Below are positions 1 through 6,499 of a stretch of DNA of 40,546 nt, in pieces. Origin of the DNA: Chloroflexota bacterium. GTDB taxonomy: Bacteria > Chloroflexota > Dehalococcoidia > Lucifugimonadales > Lucifugimonadaceae. The position numbers and the translations under genes were made by a program. The stretch lies in assembly GCA_009838175.1 (NCBI GenBank), contig VXSB01000053.1, forward strand, positions 1-40,546. The letters are read 5' to 3'. Positions within the stretch are counted from its first letter, which is position 1; the number at the start of each line of letters is the position of its first letter. The notes under the pieces were generated by a model. The model had not been told where the DNA came from and searched no databases. It saw nothing but the letters and a program-made list of their open reading frames with translations.

Positions 1-66
1 CTTCCGATCCGCCGAGGGACGCCGCCGGAGGACGCGAAGACGCCGCGGCGCAACCCCCTTCAATTC

Positions 67-90
67 CCCCTTTTGCTTCGCAAAAAGGGG
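67..90. repeat. Short palindromic repeat (CCCCTTTT type)
   Basis: The arms CCCCTTTTGC and GCAAAAAGGGG surround a TTC loop and form a near-perfect palindrome. A related, more diverged copy lies near 473-496, and a similar CCCCTTTCG...CGAAGGGG hairpin lies near 13120-13142. This looks like a dispersed REP-like element rather than a terminator, because no gene clearly ends here. Confidence 0.5.
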
Positions 91-214
91 AGGGACGGTT
101 GTGTCGGTTTTGCCTTCTGTCCTCACGTATGTCTCCCTGTGGCCGCTTGGGTCGGGGGTCTGCACACGTCTGCGCAGCACTGTGGTGCGGGTCGCGAGAC
201 CCGCGGAACTTGTT

Positions 215-255
215 CACTTGTTGTTTATACAACGTATGTAAGAATATATCAAGTG
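215..255. promoter_or_regulatory. AT-rich nested inverted repeats, possible promoter/operator
   Basis: CACTTG at 215-220 is repeated inverted as CAAGTG at 250-255. Inside it lies the palindrome GTTGT-TTAT-ACAAC (220-233). TTGTTT (221-226) and ATATAT (244-249) are separated by 17 bases and could be read as -35 and -10 boxes facing the synthase gene 340 bases downstream. The sequence is unusually AT-rich for this region. A promoter or operator role is an inference; no known operator was recognised. Confidence 0.3.
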
Positions 256-341
256 TATTTCGTCTGAACCGGGGATTGCGGGGATTTGTGGATTGGCGGG
301 ATGCGCCCCGCCCTTTTGTCCCCGTCTCACCCTCTCCCTGG

Positions 342-365
342 CCCTCTCCCATCGAGGGAGAGGGG
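342..365. repeat. CCCTCTCCC dispersed hairpin repeat
   Basis: CCCTCTCCC followed by ATC and then GAGGGAGAGGGG forms a hairpin. The same unit, often preceded by CACCCTCTCCCTNNC, recurs in gaps at about 9661-9700, 14266-14303 and 40196-40290, and a looser version occurs at 18901-18942. This is a family of intergenic mobile or REP-like repeats. Confidence 0.6.
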
Positions 366-597
366 ATATCGCGGTGGCCTGGCTCTGTCCGGTAGAGGGA
401 GAGGGGATTGCGGGGGCCTTGGCCTCTTCCGTCGGGTCAGAGGGGATAGATTTCTTGCTTCGTTTGACGCGTCCCCTTTTTGCGTAGCAAATGGGGATGT
501 GTGTTTGCACTTTAGGGTTGTTTATTAGAAGATAGAGGAAGTTGATGGAAACGAATGGAACTTGCGGGATGCGACTGGCGAGTAAGGAGCTTTGAGC

Positions 598-1986
598 ATG
601 GCCAATTTGAAGGTGCGTGATGTTGCTGAGCGTTTGGATGTTAGCAGCAAGACGGTCTACAAGTGGTTGCGTGAGGGGCTGATACCGGCGAGTCGACTGG
701 GTAGGAGTTGGATCGTATCGGAGGAGGCGTTGCAGGCGGCGCTGGCTCCGGGGTCTAACCGTCCGCTGGCGAGCGCAGTTGTTGATGAAGGCGCGGTGGC
801 GTCGGCGTCTGGTTCTGCTGTTTCGTCAACGCAAGGATCGGGGTCTCGTGAGGTGGAGCCGATGGCTCTGGCGAGGCCGGTTGAAAGGAGAACCCCTGTG
901 GGTCGTATCAATGTTGCAGTTATCGGCTTGGGCAACTGTGCCTCTTCGCTGATTCAGGGCATCCACAAGTATGGTGAGGTTGATGAGAACTCGGCGGCGG
1001 TTCCGGGTGTGATGCACAACGTTCTTGGCGGTTACACGATAGGCGATGTGAACGTGGTCGCGGCGTTCGACGTGGACAAGGAGAAGGTGGGCGTGGACAT
1101 CAATGAGGCGATTTTTGCGAAGACGAACAATGCTTTGCCGTTCCACGATGTTCCACGAGCGGGGATTCCGGTGGACCGAGGTATGACGCACGATGGGATC
1201 GGACAGTATCTCGAGGATGTTGTTGAGAAGGCTTCGGGTTCTACGGCGGATATTGTTGAGATTTTGCGGGAGCGCGAGGTGGATGTAGTGATCAACTATC
1301 TGCCGGTGGGATCGGAGCAGGCTACGAAGTGGTATGTGGAGCAGGTTTTGGCGGCGGGTTGTGCGTTTGTGAACTGCATACCGGTGTTTATAGCGAACCA
1401 GCCGTATTGGCAGAAGCGTTTCGAGGACAAGGGATTGCCGGTGGTGGGCGATGACATCAAATCGCAGGTGGGTGCAACGATCATCCATCGAGTGTTGGCG
1501 AGGTTGTTTGAGGACCGGGGTGTTCGGCTGGACAAGACTTATCAGTTGAATTTTGGCGGGAACACGGATTTTTACAACATGCTGGAGCGAGCGCGTCTGG
1601 CTACGAAGAAGATTTCGAAGACGCAGTCGGTGCAATCGCAGCTTGAGAAGGAGTTGCCGACGGATGATGTTCACATCGGGCCTAGCGATCACGTGCCGTG
1701 GTTGGAGGACCGGAAGTGGGCGTATATCCGGTTAGAGGGCACCTCTTGGGGTGATGTTCCGTTGAATGTTGAGTTGAAACTAGAGGTTGAGGACAGTCCG
1801 AACTCGGCGGGGGTTGCGATCGATGCGATTCGTTCGGCGAAGATAGCGCTGGACAAGGGAGTCAGTGGTGCGATCGAGCCGGCATCAGCGTACTTCATGA
1901 AGTCGCCGCCGGTGCAGATGCGAGATGATGATGCGCGTCGGGCGGTGATTGAGTTTGCGGAGGGGAGTAATGGGGCAGTGGTTTAG
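598..1986 (+). CDS. ino1: HTH-inositol-3-phosphate synthase fusion
   Basis: Residues 1-50 are a MerR/excisionase-type helix-turn-helix ([21 protein letters not shown]). Residues 51-100 form a Ser/Gly/Ala-rich linker. From about 103 the protein is an NAD-dependent myo-inositol-1-phosphate synthase of the compact actinobacterial type, with the glycine-rich start [10 protein letters not shown] (108-117) and the conserved [29 protein letters not shown] and SPNSAGV blocks. The enzyme turns glucose 6-phosphate into inositol 1-phosphate for inositol lipids or compatible solutes. ATG 598 is preferred over TTG 592 because AAGGAG (584-589) lies 8 bases before it. A second ribosome site precedes GTG 898, exactly where the enzyme domain starts, so a 362-aa enzyme without the DNA-binding domain may also be made. 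The enzyme assignment is firm; the role of the HTH is unknown. Confidence 0.92.
   Translation: MANLKVRDVAERLDVSSKTVYKWLREGLIPASRLGRSWIVSEEALQAALAPGSNRPLASAVVDEGAVASASGSAVSSTQGSGSREVEPMALARPVERRTPVGRINVAVIGLGNCASSLIQGIHKYGEVDENSAAVPGVMHNVLGGYTIGDVNVVAAFDVDKEKVGVDINEAIFAKTNNALPFHDVPRAGIPVDRGMTHDGIGQYLEDVVEKASGSTADIVEILREREVDVVINYLPVGSEQATKWYVEQVLAAGCAFVNCIPVFIANQPYWQKRFEDKGLPVVGDDIKSQVGATIIHRVLARLFEDRGVRLDKTYQLNFGGNTDFYNMLERARLATKKISKTQSVQSQLEKELPTDDVHIGPSDHVPWLEDRKWAYIRLEGTSWGDVPLNVELKLEVEDSPNSAGVAIDAIRSAKIALDKGVSGAIEPASAYFMKSPPVQMRDDDARRAVIEFAEGSNGAVV
884..900 (+). promoter_or_regulatory. Internal ribosome binding site and GTG start inside ino1
   Basis: AAAGGAG (884-890) is followed after 7 bases by an in-frame GTG (898-900). 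Translation from there gives [14 protein letters not shown] and the complete synthase domain (362 aa, close to the usual length of stand-alone actinobacterial enzymes). The position, exactly at the domain border, suggests a dual product or a recent in-frame joining of an HTH ORF to a previously separate gene. Confidence 0.55.
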
Positions 1987-2041
1987 CTTCATCACTGCTC
2001 ACTGTTGATCGTCGCCTTAAGGCGGCGAAACAATCAAAATG

Positions 2042-2074
2042 GGGCGACCTTCGTGGTCGCCCTATTGTTTTTGA
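2042..2074 (+). terminator. Rho-independent terminator after ino1
   Basis: The stem GGGCGACC / GGTCGCCC (8 bp) with a short TTCGT loop is followed by TATTGTTTTTGAG. It lies 55 bases after the synthase stop codon, in the right orientation. Confidence 0.85.
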
Positions 2075-2085
2075 GTTTTGGCAAT

Positions 2086-2190
2086 CTAATCGCTGGCGGT
2101 TACGGTGTGGATGCCGCATTCTTTGGCGTCGGGGTCGGATTCCCACCACCAAGGTTCGTTTTCATCCGGTTTGGCGACGTAAACGCTAAC
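2086..2190 (-). pseudogene. Relic of the 3' end of a second cysH
   Basis: Read on the minus strand, this piece ends VAKPDENEPWWWESDPDAK followed by ECGIHTVTASD and a stop. It matches the last 30 or so residues of the intact CysH next door (WWWESDPDAKECGIH is identical), including the catalytic Cys. Upstream of AKP the similarity stops and no CysH core is present. The residues before WWWE differ from the intact copy, so this is a remnant of a diverged paralogue or of an old replacement, not a fresh tandem duplication. About 47 bases are nearly identical between the two copies. Confidence 0.75.
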
Positions 2191-2430
2191 TACAACAGCT
2201 ATTTTGATTCGGCGGCTTTTTCCGGGAAGTTATGGAATCTGGTTTGGAAAAATGTGGAATCACCGAATTCCTGTTGAGTTGGTCCTTCAGTTCCAGATTC
2301 CAAACGGCATTCCATTGTCTTGACACGCGTAGGACAGTTTCTTTTCAACGCTCCAAGTGCCCAATATCGTCTGAATCAGGAGCACTTGAATCCTCGGCAT
2401 TGAAGCCTGATCGAGTGGTTTGGTTTCCAC

Positions 2431-2571
2431 ATGCTCAAACGTGGCAGAATTTTAATATTCGCAGCATACGTGACCGCTATAGGTATAGCGGTGAGTGCTA
2501 TGACATTCCTTTTGCACCGCACCGCCGATCTGATAGTGGCGATCCACCGGATTAGGGATCTTTTTTCTTAA
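2431..2571 (+). CDS. Possible 46-aa single-span membrane peptide
   Basis: ATG 2431 opens a 46-codon frame with a basic start (MLKRGR), one hydrophobic span at residues 7-28 and a basic, amphipathic tail (HRTADLIVAIHRIRDLFS). That is the layout of a small inner-membrane protein. No family was recognised. The ribosome site is weak (GAGTGG about 11 bases upstream). The frame contains a 20-base perfect palindrome, ACCGCTATA-GG-TATAGCGGT, and a 5-bp hairpin plus a run of six T overlap its end. It lies between the cysH relic and cysH, where other sequence has decayed, so it may be chance. Confidence 0.35.
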   Translation: MLKRGRILIFAAYVTAIGIAVSAMTFLLHRTADLIVAIHRIRDLFS

Positions 2572-2603
2572 CCGCCGACCTTTTTGAAGCGACCAAGTCG
2601 GCC

Positions 2604-3416
2604 CTAGGTAGTGGCAGAAACAGTGTGGATGCCGCATTCTTTGGCGTCGGGGTCGGATTCCCACCACCAGCGTCCTGAGCGTTCGTCTTCGCCGGGTTTG
2701 ACGGCTCGGGTGCAGGGGGCGCAGCCGATTGAGGGGAAGCCTTTGTCGTGGAGGATGTTGTAGGGGACTTTGTTGTCGATGGCGTATTGTCGGATCTGTT
2801 CGGCGGTCCAGTTGGCGACGGGGTTGATTTTGTAGGCGTCGTGGGCGAGGTCTTTTTGGACAATGTCGATTTCGCCGCGTTTCATACCTTGGTCGCGTCG
2901 TAGGCCTGTGATCCAGGCATCGGCTTCGTTGAGGGCTATGTTGAGTGGGTTTACCTTGCGTATCTCGCAGCAGAGTTGACGGTTCTGAACGCCTTTGTAG
3001 AAGAGATTCATGCCGTGCTGGCGTATCATGCGGCCGACTTCTCGGATGTCGGGATAGTGGACCTCGACCTCGGTGTTGTAACGGCGTGCGATGCGGTCCA
3101 TGAGATCGTATGTCTCTTCGAAGAGGCGCATGGTGTCGAGCGTCGCGAGGCGGGCTTTGGGATTGACCTTCCAGTACATATCGAAGATTGCCATGCCGTC
3201 GATGGCGAAGGATGACATTTGGATGCAGCGGTCGCCGAATGTGTCGTCGGCCCATCGGAGAATCTCGGACGGGTGAGCATCCTCAAGTTCGCGGTTTATG
3301 ACCGTGAGCTCGTCATCGGAGAATCTGTCGAGGACACGCGGCTCGACGGTTTCGGGCTCATCGATTTCGGGCTCGACGTGCTCGAAGGCCAAGTTCTCAG
3401 TCTTGAGGGTGGTCAA
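2604..3416 (-). CDS. cysH: Assimilatory APS/PAPS reductase, iron-sulfur type
   Basis: This enzyme of sulfate assimilation reduces adenylyl sulfate (or PAPS) to sulfite with thioredoxin. The 270-aa protein has the MSSF phosphate-binding area (68-71), the Cys pairs CC 149-150 and C232-x-x-C235 that hold a [4Fe-4S] cluster in APS-type reductases, and the catalytic ECGIH cysteine at 261 near the C-terminus. The cluster cysteines favour APS over PAPS as substrate. The frame is open upstream to a TTG at 3497, but that start falls inside the leader terminator. TTG 3416, 9 bases after CGGAG, gives a normal N-terminus, which is Glu/Val-rich. The gene stands alone and faces away from the aminotransferase. 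Its leader holds a terminator/antiterminator pair and a Cys-codon leader ORF. Confidence 0.9.
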   Translation of the reverse strand: MTTLKTENLAFEHVEPEIDEPETVEPRVLDRFSDDELTVINRELEDAHPSEILRWADDTFGDRCIQMSSFAIDGMAIFDMYWKVNPKARLATLDTMRLFEETYDLMDRIARRYNTEVEVHYPDIREVGRMIRQHGMNLFYKGVQNRQLCCEIRKVNPLNIALNEADAWITGLRRDQGMKRGEIDIVQKDLAHDAYKINPVANWTAEQIRQYAIDNKVPYNILHDKGFPSIGCAPCTRAVKPGEDERSGRWWWESDPDAKECGIHTVSATT

Positions 3417-3495
3417 TTGGGATTTCTCCGGTGAAGGATGAATTAGTCGCCTGTTTGCGGGTGGTTTTGAGAGTGGCTTTCGAGTCAGCTTGGGC

Positions 3496-3529
3496 AAAAA
3501 AAGACCCCTGCGTTTCGATTTGCAGGGGT
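3496..3529 (-). terminator. Rho-independent terminator in the cysH leader
   Basis: The perfect 8-bp stem ACCCCTGC / GCAGGGGT with a 10-base loop is followed by C and TTTTTTT. It lies 80 bases before the cysH start, so transcription of cysH requires read-through. Confidence 0.85.
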
Positions 3530-3593
3530 ATCGTAGCCGAATCGCGTTACTGCGTGCGCCCGGCCGTGAGATTGAACGTGCAACTGACCCCTG

Positions 3594-3650
3594 CTAGGGG
3601 CTGGTACAAGAACACTCGACGGTTCGGAACCGCCCGTACAGGGAAGCCAT
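3594..3650 (-). CDS. Putative cysteine-rich leader peptide of cysH
   Basis: The 18-codon frame MASLYGRFRTVECSCTSP has two Cys codons (TGT at 3614-3612 and 3608-3606) flanking one Ser codon shortly before the stop. ATG 3650 lies only 10 bases after a perfect TATAAT, so the mRNA would be almost leaderless and no Shine-Dalgarno is expected. The TAG stop (3596-3594) overlaps the first base of the antiterminator arm. This arrangement resembles amino-acid attenuators and the cysteine-rich leaderless ORFs reported before sulfur genes in mycobacteria. Two cysteines among 18 codons could be chance, but their position relative to the RNA arms fits stalling control. Confidence 0.6.
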   Translation of the reverse strand: MASLYGRFRTVECSCTSP

Positions 3651-3660
3651 TTCACACGCC

Positions 3661-3666
3661 ATTATA
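3661..3666 (-). promoter_or_regulatory. -10 box of the cysH leader promoter
   Basis: A perfect TATAAT reads on the minus strand. The predicted transcript start is at about 3653-3655. No strong -35 was found; AATACA 18 bases upstream is the best candidate. Confidence 0.5.
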
Positions 3667-3772
3667 TCTTGTGGAACTTTAGCGTGTATTCGTCTCGGAC
3701 GCGGTTCGGGATTAGAATGAACTTAATCTGAGTTTAGTTTGGCGTCAACGCCGAATGGAGAGGATCTCGTCG

Positions 3773-5155
3773 ATGGTAACGATGACGGAAGCAACGATCA
3801 GCGGTGAGCGAATGGAGGAGTTGCAGAGCATCGCGGGCGATCATCTCTTCATGCACGCTCAGCAGGTTGAGGACTGGCGTGGCAACTTGCAGATATTCGT
3901 CAAAGGCGAGGGTGCGTGGGTTGAGGATATCAATGGCAATCGTTTGATCGATGCGATGGGTGGGCTTTGGTATAAGGCTGCCGGATACGGACGGGTGCCA
4001 ATAGCCGATGCGATGTACGGGCAGTTGACGAGCATCGAGACGCCGCCGGCGAACTCTGCGACGCCATCACAGATCGAGTTAGCTGGTCGGATCGCGGAGT
4101 TGTATCACGACAAGGATGCGCGGACGTTTTTCCTTTCTGGCGGATCTGAGGCGGTGGAGACGGCGGTGAAGATGGCGAAGAAGTACCAGTCGCTGACGGG
4201 TAAGGCCGGAGCGTTCAAGGTGATATCGCGTCGGTACTCGTATCACGGGGCAACGGCGATGGCGGTGAGTCTGGGACGGAGTCCGGCGGCTGACCCTTGC
4301 GGGCCTGAGATGCCGGGGGCGATTCATGTGACGAACTGGGATTCGTATCGACTGCCGTTCGAAGGCGATCCTGTGGACGTGGCGATTCGGTGCGCGAACG
4401 AGTTTGAGGTCGCGATCAAGCACAATGGTCCGGATTCGGTGGCGGCGATGATTGCGGAGCCGATATCGGCGGCGGCGGGGATACACATTCCGCCAGCAGA
4501 GTACTGGCAGCGGTTGAGGGAGATTGCGGATGAGTACGACGTGGTGTTGATCGCCGATGAAGTGATCACGGGTTTCGGTCGCACAGGCGAGTATTTCGCG
4601 CCGATGAACTGGGATGTGGAGCCGGATATCACGACGGTTGCCAAGTCGTTGACGAGTGGTTACTCGCCTCTGGGTGCAGCGATCGCGACGAAGAAGATCG
4701 CGGATGCGTTCCTCGGTGGTCCGGGCGAGACGTTCAGGCATCTGGTGACATTCGGCGGACATCCGGTCAGCGCGGCTGCGGCATTGGCTAACTTGGATGT
4801 GTTCGAAGAGGAAGACTTGGTGGGTAATAGCCGACGGATGGGCGACTATCTGTATGACGAGTTGCAGCGGTTGAGGGACCACGAGATCGTGGGTGATGTG
4901 CGAGGCGGATTAGGTTTGTTGGCAGCGGTGGAGTTGGTTCAGGATCGCGCCAACAAGACGCCGTTCCCGGCCAGCGTGGGGTTGGCAAGTCGATTGCCGA
5001 AGATGCTGTTCGATAATGGCGTGGTTTCGTTCAGGGCTGGTGATGTGATTGCGTTGTGTCCGCCGTTGGTCGTTGACCGTGACGAGGTTGACTTCATAGT
5101 CGATGCGGTGGATCGGTCGTTGACGACGCTGAGCGAAGATTTGGGACTGGCTTGA
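3773..5155 (+). CDS. Class III (omega) PLP aminotransferase
   Basis: A PLP enzyme that transfers an amino group from an omega-amino acid, amine or similar donor to a keto acid. In the 460-aa protein, GGLWYKAAGYG (63-73) is the usual class III N-terminal signature, SGGSEAVETAVKMA (122-135) binds PLP phosphate, DEVITGFGRTG (262-272) contains the cofactor Asp, and Lys291 in AKSLTSGY is the Schiff-base lysine. TFGGHP follows, as in the beta-alanine/GABA:pyruvate group. Two starts are possible. ATG 3755 would place GGAGAGG inside the gene, whereas ATG 3773 has that site 9 bases upstream and is chosen. It faces away from cysH. The substrate cannot be named; the downstream transport ATPases are separated by 185 bases. 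Confidence 0.88.
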   Translation: MVTMTEATISGERMEELQSIAGDHLFMHAQQVEDWRGNLQIFVKGEGAWVEDINGNRLIDAMGGLWYKAAGYGRVPIADAMYGQLTSIETPPANSATPSQIELAGRIAELYHDKDARTFFLSGGSEAVETAVKMAKKYQSLTGKAGAFKVISRRYSYHGATAMAVSLGRSPAADPCGPEMPGAIHVTNWDSYRLPFEGDPVDVAIRCANEFEVAIKHNGPDSVAAMIAEPISAAAGIHIPPAEYWQRLREIADEYDVVLIADEVITGFGRTGEYFAPMNWDVEPDITTVAKSLTSGYSPLGAAIATKKIADAFLGGPGETFRHLVTFGGHPVSAAAALANLDVFEEEDLVGNSRRMGDYLYDELQRLRDHEIVGDVRGGLGLLAAVELVQDRANKTPFPASVGLASRLPKMLFDNGVVSFRAGDVIALCPPLVVDRDEVDFIVDAVDRSLTTLSEDLGLA

Positions 5156-5172
5156 AGGCGGCCCGCTGGAAT

Positions 5173-5215
5173 CACGTTGAAGGTTTTGCACCGACGGTTA
5201 ATATCTGATATTGTG
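5173..5215 (+). promoter_or_regulatory. Possible promoter of the first Opp ATPase pair
   Basis: The gap between the aminotransferase and the ATPase contains TTGAAG and, 16 bases on, TAATAT, overlapped by TTGCAC-17-TATTGT. Either pair is a moderate sigma-70-like match. It is placed so that a 5' untranslated region of roughly 120 bases would precede the ATPase. Confidence 0.3.
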
Positions 5216-5340
5216 CATACACACGCGTTGCGCGACTCGTAGACGCGCGTACGTCTTGCGTTTGAAAACGGTAAGAACGAGATCCCAGAAACTTCCACGC
5301 CCCGACGAGCATCTAAAAGAAGCTAGGGAGAGGTATCGAT

Positions 5341-6450
5341 ATGGCAGAAATGACAACGGCTGCAGCCCAAGAGCGTGAGCACATGCTCGAAGATGCCGCG
5401 GAGGTTGATAGCGACGGTTTCGGTCCGTCGGCTGCGACATCCGAGATCGTGTTGGATGTAAACAACTTGCAGACCCACTTCGCGACGCGCTGGGGCACGG
5501 TCAAAGCGGTTGATGGTGTGACCTACAGTGTTCGGCGTGGAGAGACGTTGGGTGTGGTGGGAGAATCTGGTTCCGGCAAATCGGTTACCGCTCTATCAAT
5601 CATGCGGTTGGTTCCTTCGCCTCCGGGCCACATTGTAGGCGGCGAAGTGATTTTGAACGGTCGCAATCTGTTGGAGCTTTCCGAGCGCGAGATGACGGAG
5701 ATCCGCGGTGGTGAAGTGTCGATGATTTTGCAGGACCCGATGACGGCGTTGAACCCGGTGTTCACGGTCGAGAACCAGGTTGGCGAGGCGATTCGAATTC
5801 ATCAGAAGTTGCGTGGCAAGGACCTTTGGGACTCGATAGTCGATGCTTTGCGTAAGGTTCGAATTCCTGCGCCGGAGACGCGTGCGAAAGACTATCCGCA
5901 CCAGTTGTCGGGCGGCATGCGACAGCGCGTGGTCGGTGCTATCGGCATTTCGACTAGCCCGGACGTGATTATCGCGGACGAGCCTACAACCTCGTTGGAC
6001 GTTACGATTCAGGCGGCATATCTGAGGCTGCTGCGTCAGATTCAGCGTGAGGCTGGAGTTGGGATTATCTTCATCACGCACGACTTCGGGATTGTGGCGA
6101 AGATGTGTGACCGGGTGGCGGTTATGTACGCGGGCAGGATCGTGGAGTCAGCGGATGTCAGGACGATCTTCAACAACCCGTTGCACGAGTACACCAAGGC
6201 GCTGATCAACTCGGTGCCGAAGCTCGAGGAGAAGACGGGTCGGTTGCCTCAGATCGAGGGTCAGCCGCCGTTGCTTTACAACCTTCCCGAAGGCGATGCG
6301 TTCGCGCCACGATCACCGTTGGAGTACAACGAGGAAGACGCGAACATCCGGCCGGAACTGGTTGAGGTTTCACCGGGGCACTTTGTGCAGTTGTCGCGAG
6401 CATCGGTGGCGAACTTTGACGAGTACAAGCATCTCGTTTCGTACGGTTAA
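5341..6450 (+). CDS. Opp/Dpp-family ABC transporter ATPase (D-type), Cys-less
   Basis: One ATP-hydrolysing subunit of a peptide/nickel/opine-type (Opp/Dpp) importer, acting at the inner face of the membrane. In 369 aa: Walker A GESGSGKS (74-81), Q-loop QDP (131-133), signature LSGGMRQ (189-195), Walker B ADEP (212-215), switch His247. The C-terminal oligo_HPY region is present but the normal GC-x-F-x-PRC pattern reads GDAFAPRSP (about 298-306), and all four cysteines that bind an iron-sulfur cluster in many OppD/DppD proteins are absent. The N-terminal 35 residues are an acidic extension. ATG 5341 follows GGGAGAGG. The F-type partner starts 49 bases later. No permease or binding-protein gene is nearby, so the substrate is unknown. 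Confidence 0.9.
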   Translation: MAEMTTAAAQEREHMLEDAAEVDSDGFGPSAATSEIVLDVNNLQTHFATRWGTVKAVDGVTYSVRRGETLGVVGESGSGKSVTALSIMRLVPSPPGHIVGGEVILNGRNLLELSEREMTEIRGGEVSMILQDPMTALNPVFTVENQVGEAIRIHQKLRGKDLWDSIVDALRKVRIPAPETRAKDYPHQLSGGMRQRVVGAIGISTSPDVIIADEPTTSLDVTIQAAYLRLLRQIQREAGVGIIFITHDFGIVAKMCDRVAVMYAGRIVESADVRTIFNNPLHEYTKALINSVPKLEEKTGRLPQIEGQPPLLYNLPEGDAFAPRSPLEYNEEDANIRPELVEVSPGHFVQLSRASVANFDEYKHLVSYG

Positions 6451-6499
6451 TCCCAGCGGGCCAATGATCGAAGGAATCGGTTCAAGAGGTAATCAATAG

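Larger units (their letters stand above)
1..597. other. Non-coding left end with palindromic repeats
   Basis: I could not support a gene here. The first 60 bases are open in several frames and might be the tail of a gene that begins outside the window, but nothing recognisable is encoded. The stretch holds a CCCCTTTT...AAAAGGGG palindrome (67-90), a CCCTCTCCC hairpin repeat (342-365) with partial copies to about 445, a second CCCCTTTTT...AATGGGG palindrome near 473-496, and an AT-rich island at 212-260. Confidence 0.6.
3496..3666 (-). promoter_or_regulatory. cysH leader: terminator/antiterminator attenuator
   Basis: On the minus strand, segment A (GCAGGGGT, 3594-3587), segment B (ACCCCTGC, 3529-3522) and segment C (GCAGGGGT, 3511-3504) are exact 8-base matches. 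B pairs either with A (antiterminator) or with C (terminator), and C is followed by C and seven T (3502-3496). A begins on the last base of the leader ORF stop codon, so a ribosome finishing the leader would cover A and let the terminator form, while one stalled on the upstream Cys codons would leave A free. An upstream GGCGGTTC/GAACCGTC hairpin lies inside the leader ORF. I recognised no known riboswitch core. The structure is seen directly; the cysteine signal is inferred. Confidence 0.75.

Noticed and set aside
1..10. First bases CTTCCGATC resemble the end of a common sequencing adapter.
   Set aside because: Only 9 bases match and the next base differs; a chance match at a window edge cannot be excluded.
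826..1692. Long minus-strand open frame (288 codons) opposite the inositol-phosphate synthase.
   Set aside because: Arg/His/Leu-rich composition typical of an antisense shadow; the plus-strand enzyme is unambiguous. Similar shadows oppose the aminotransferase, ATPases, methyltransferase and pyr genes.
2541..2568. Terminator GATCC...GGATC plus six T on the plus strand.
   Set aside because: Only a 5-bp stem, and it overlaps the tentative small ORF; too weak to list separately.
3417..3497. Longer CysH starting at TTG 3497.
   Set aside because: The extra N-terminus would be encoded by the terminator's downstream flank, is not homologous to CysH, and a ribosome site fits TTG 3416.
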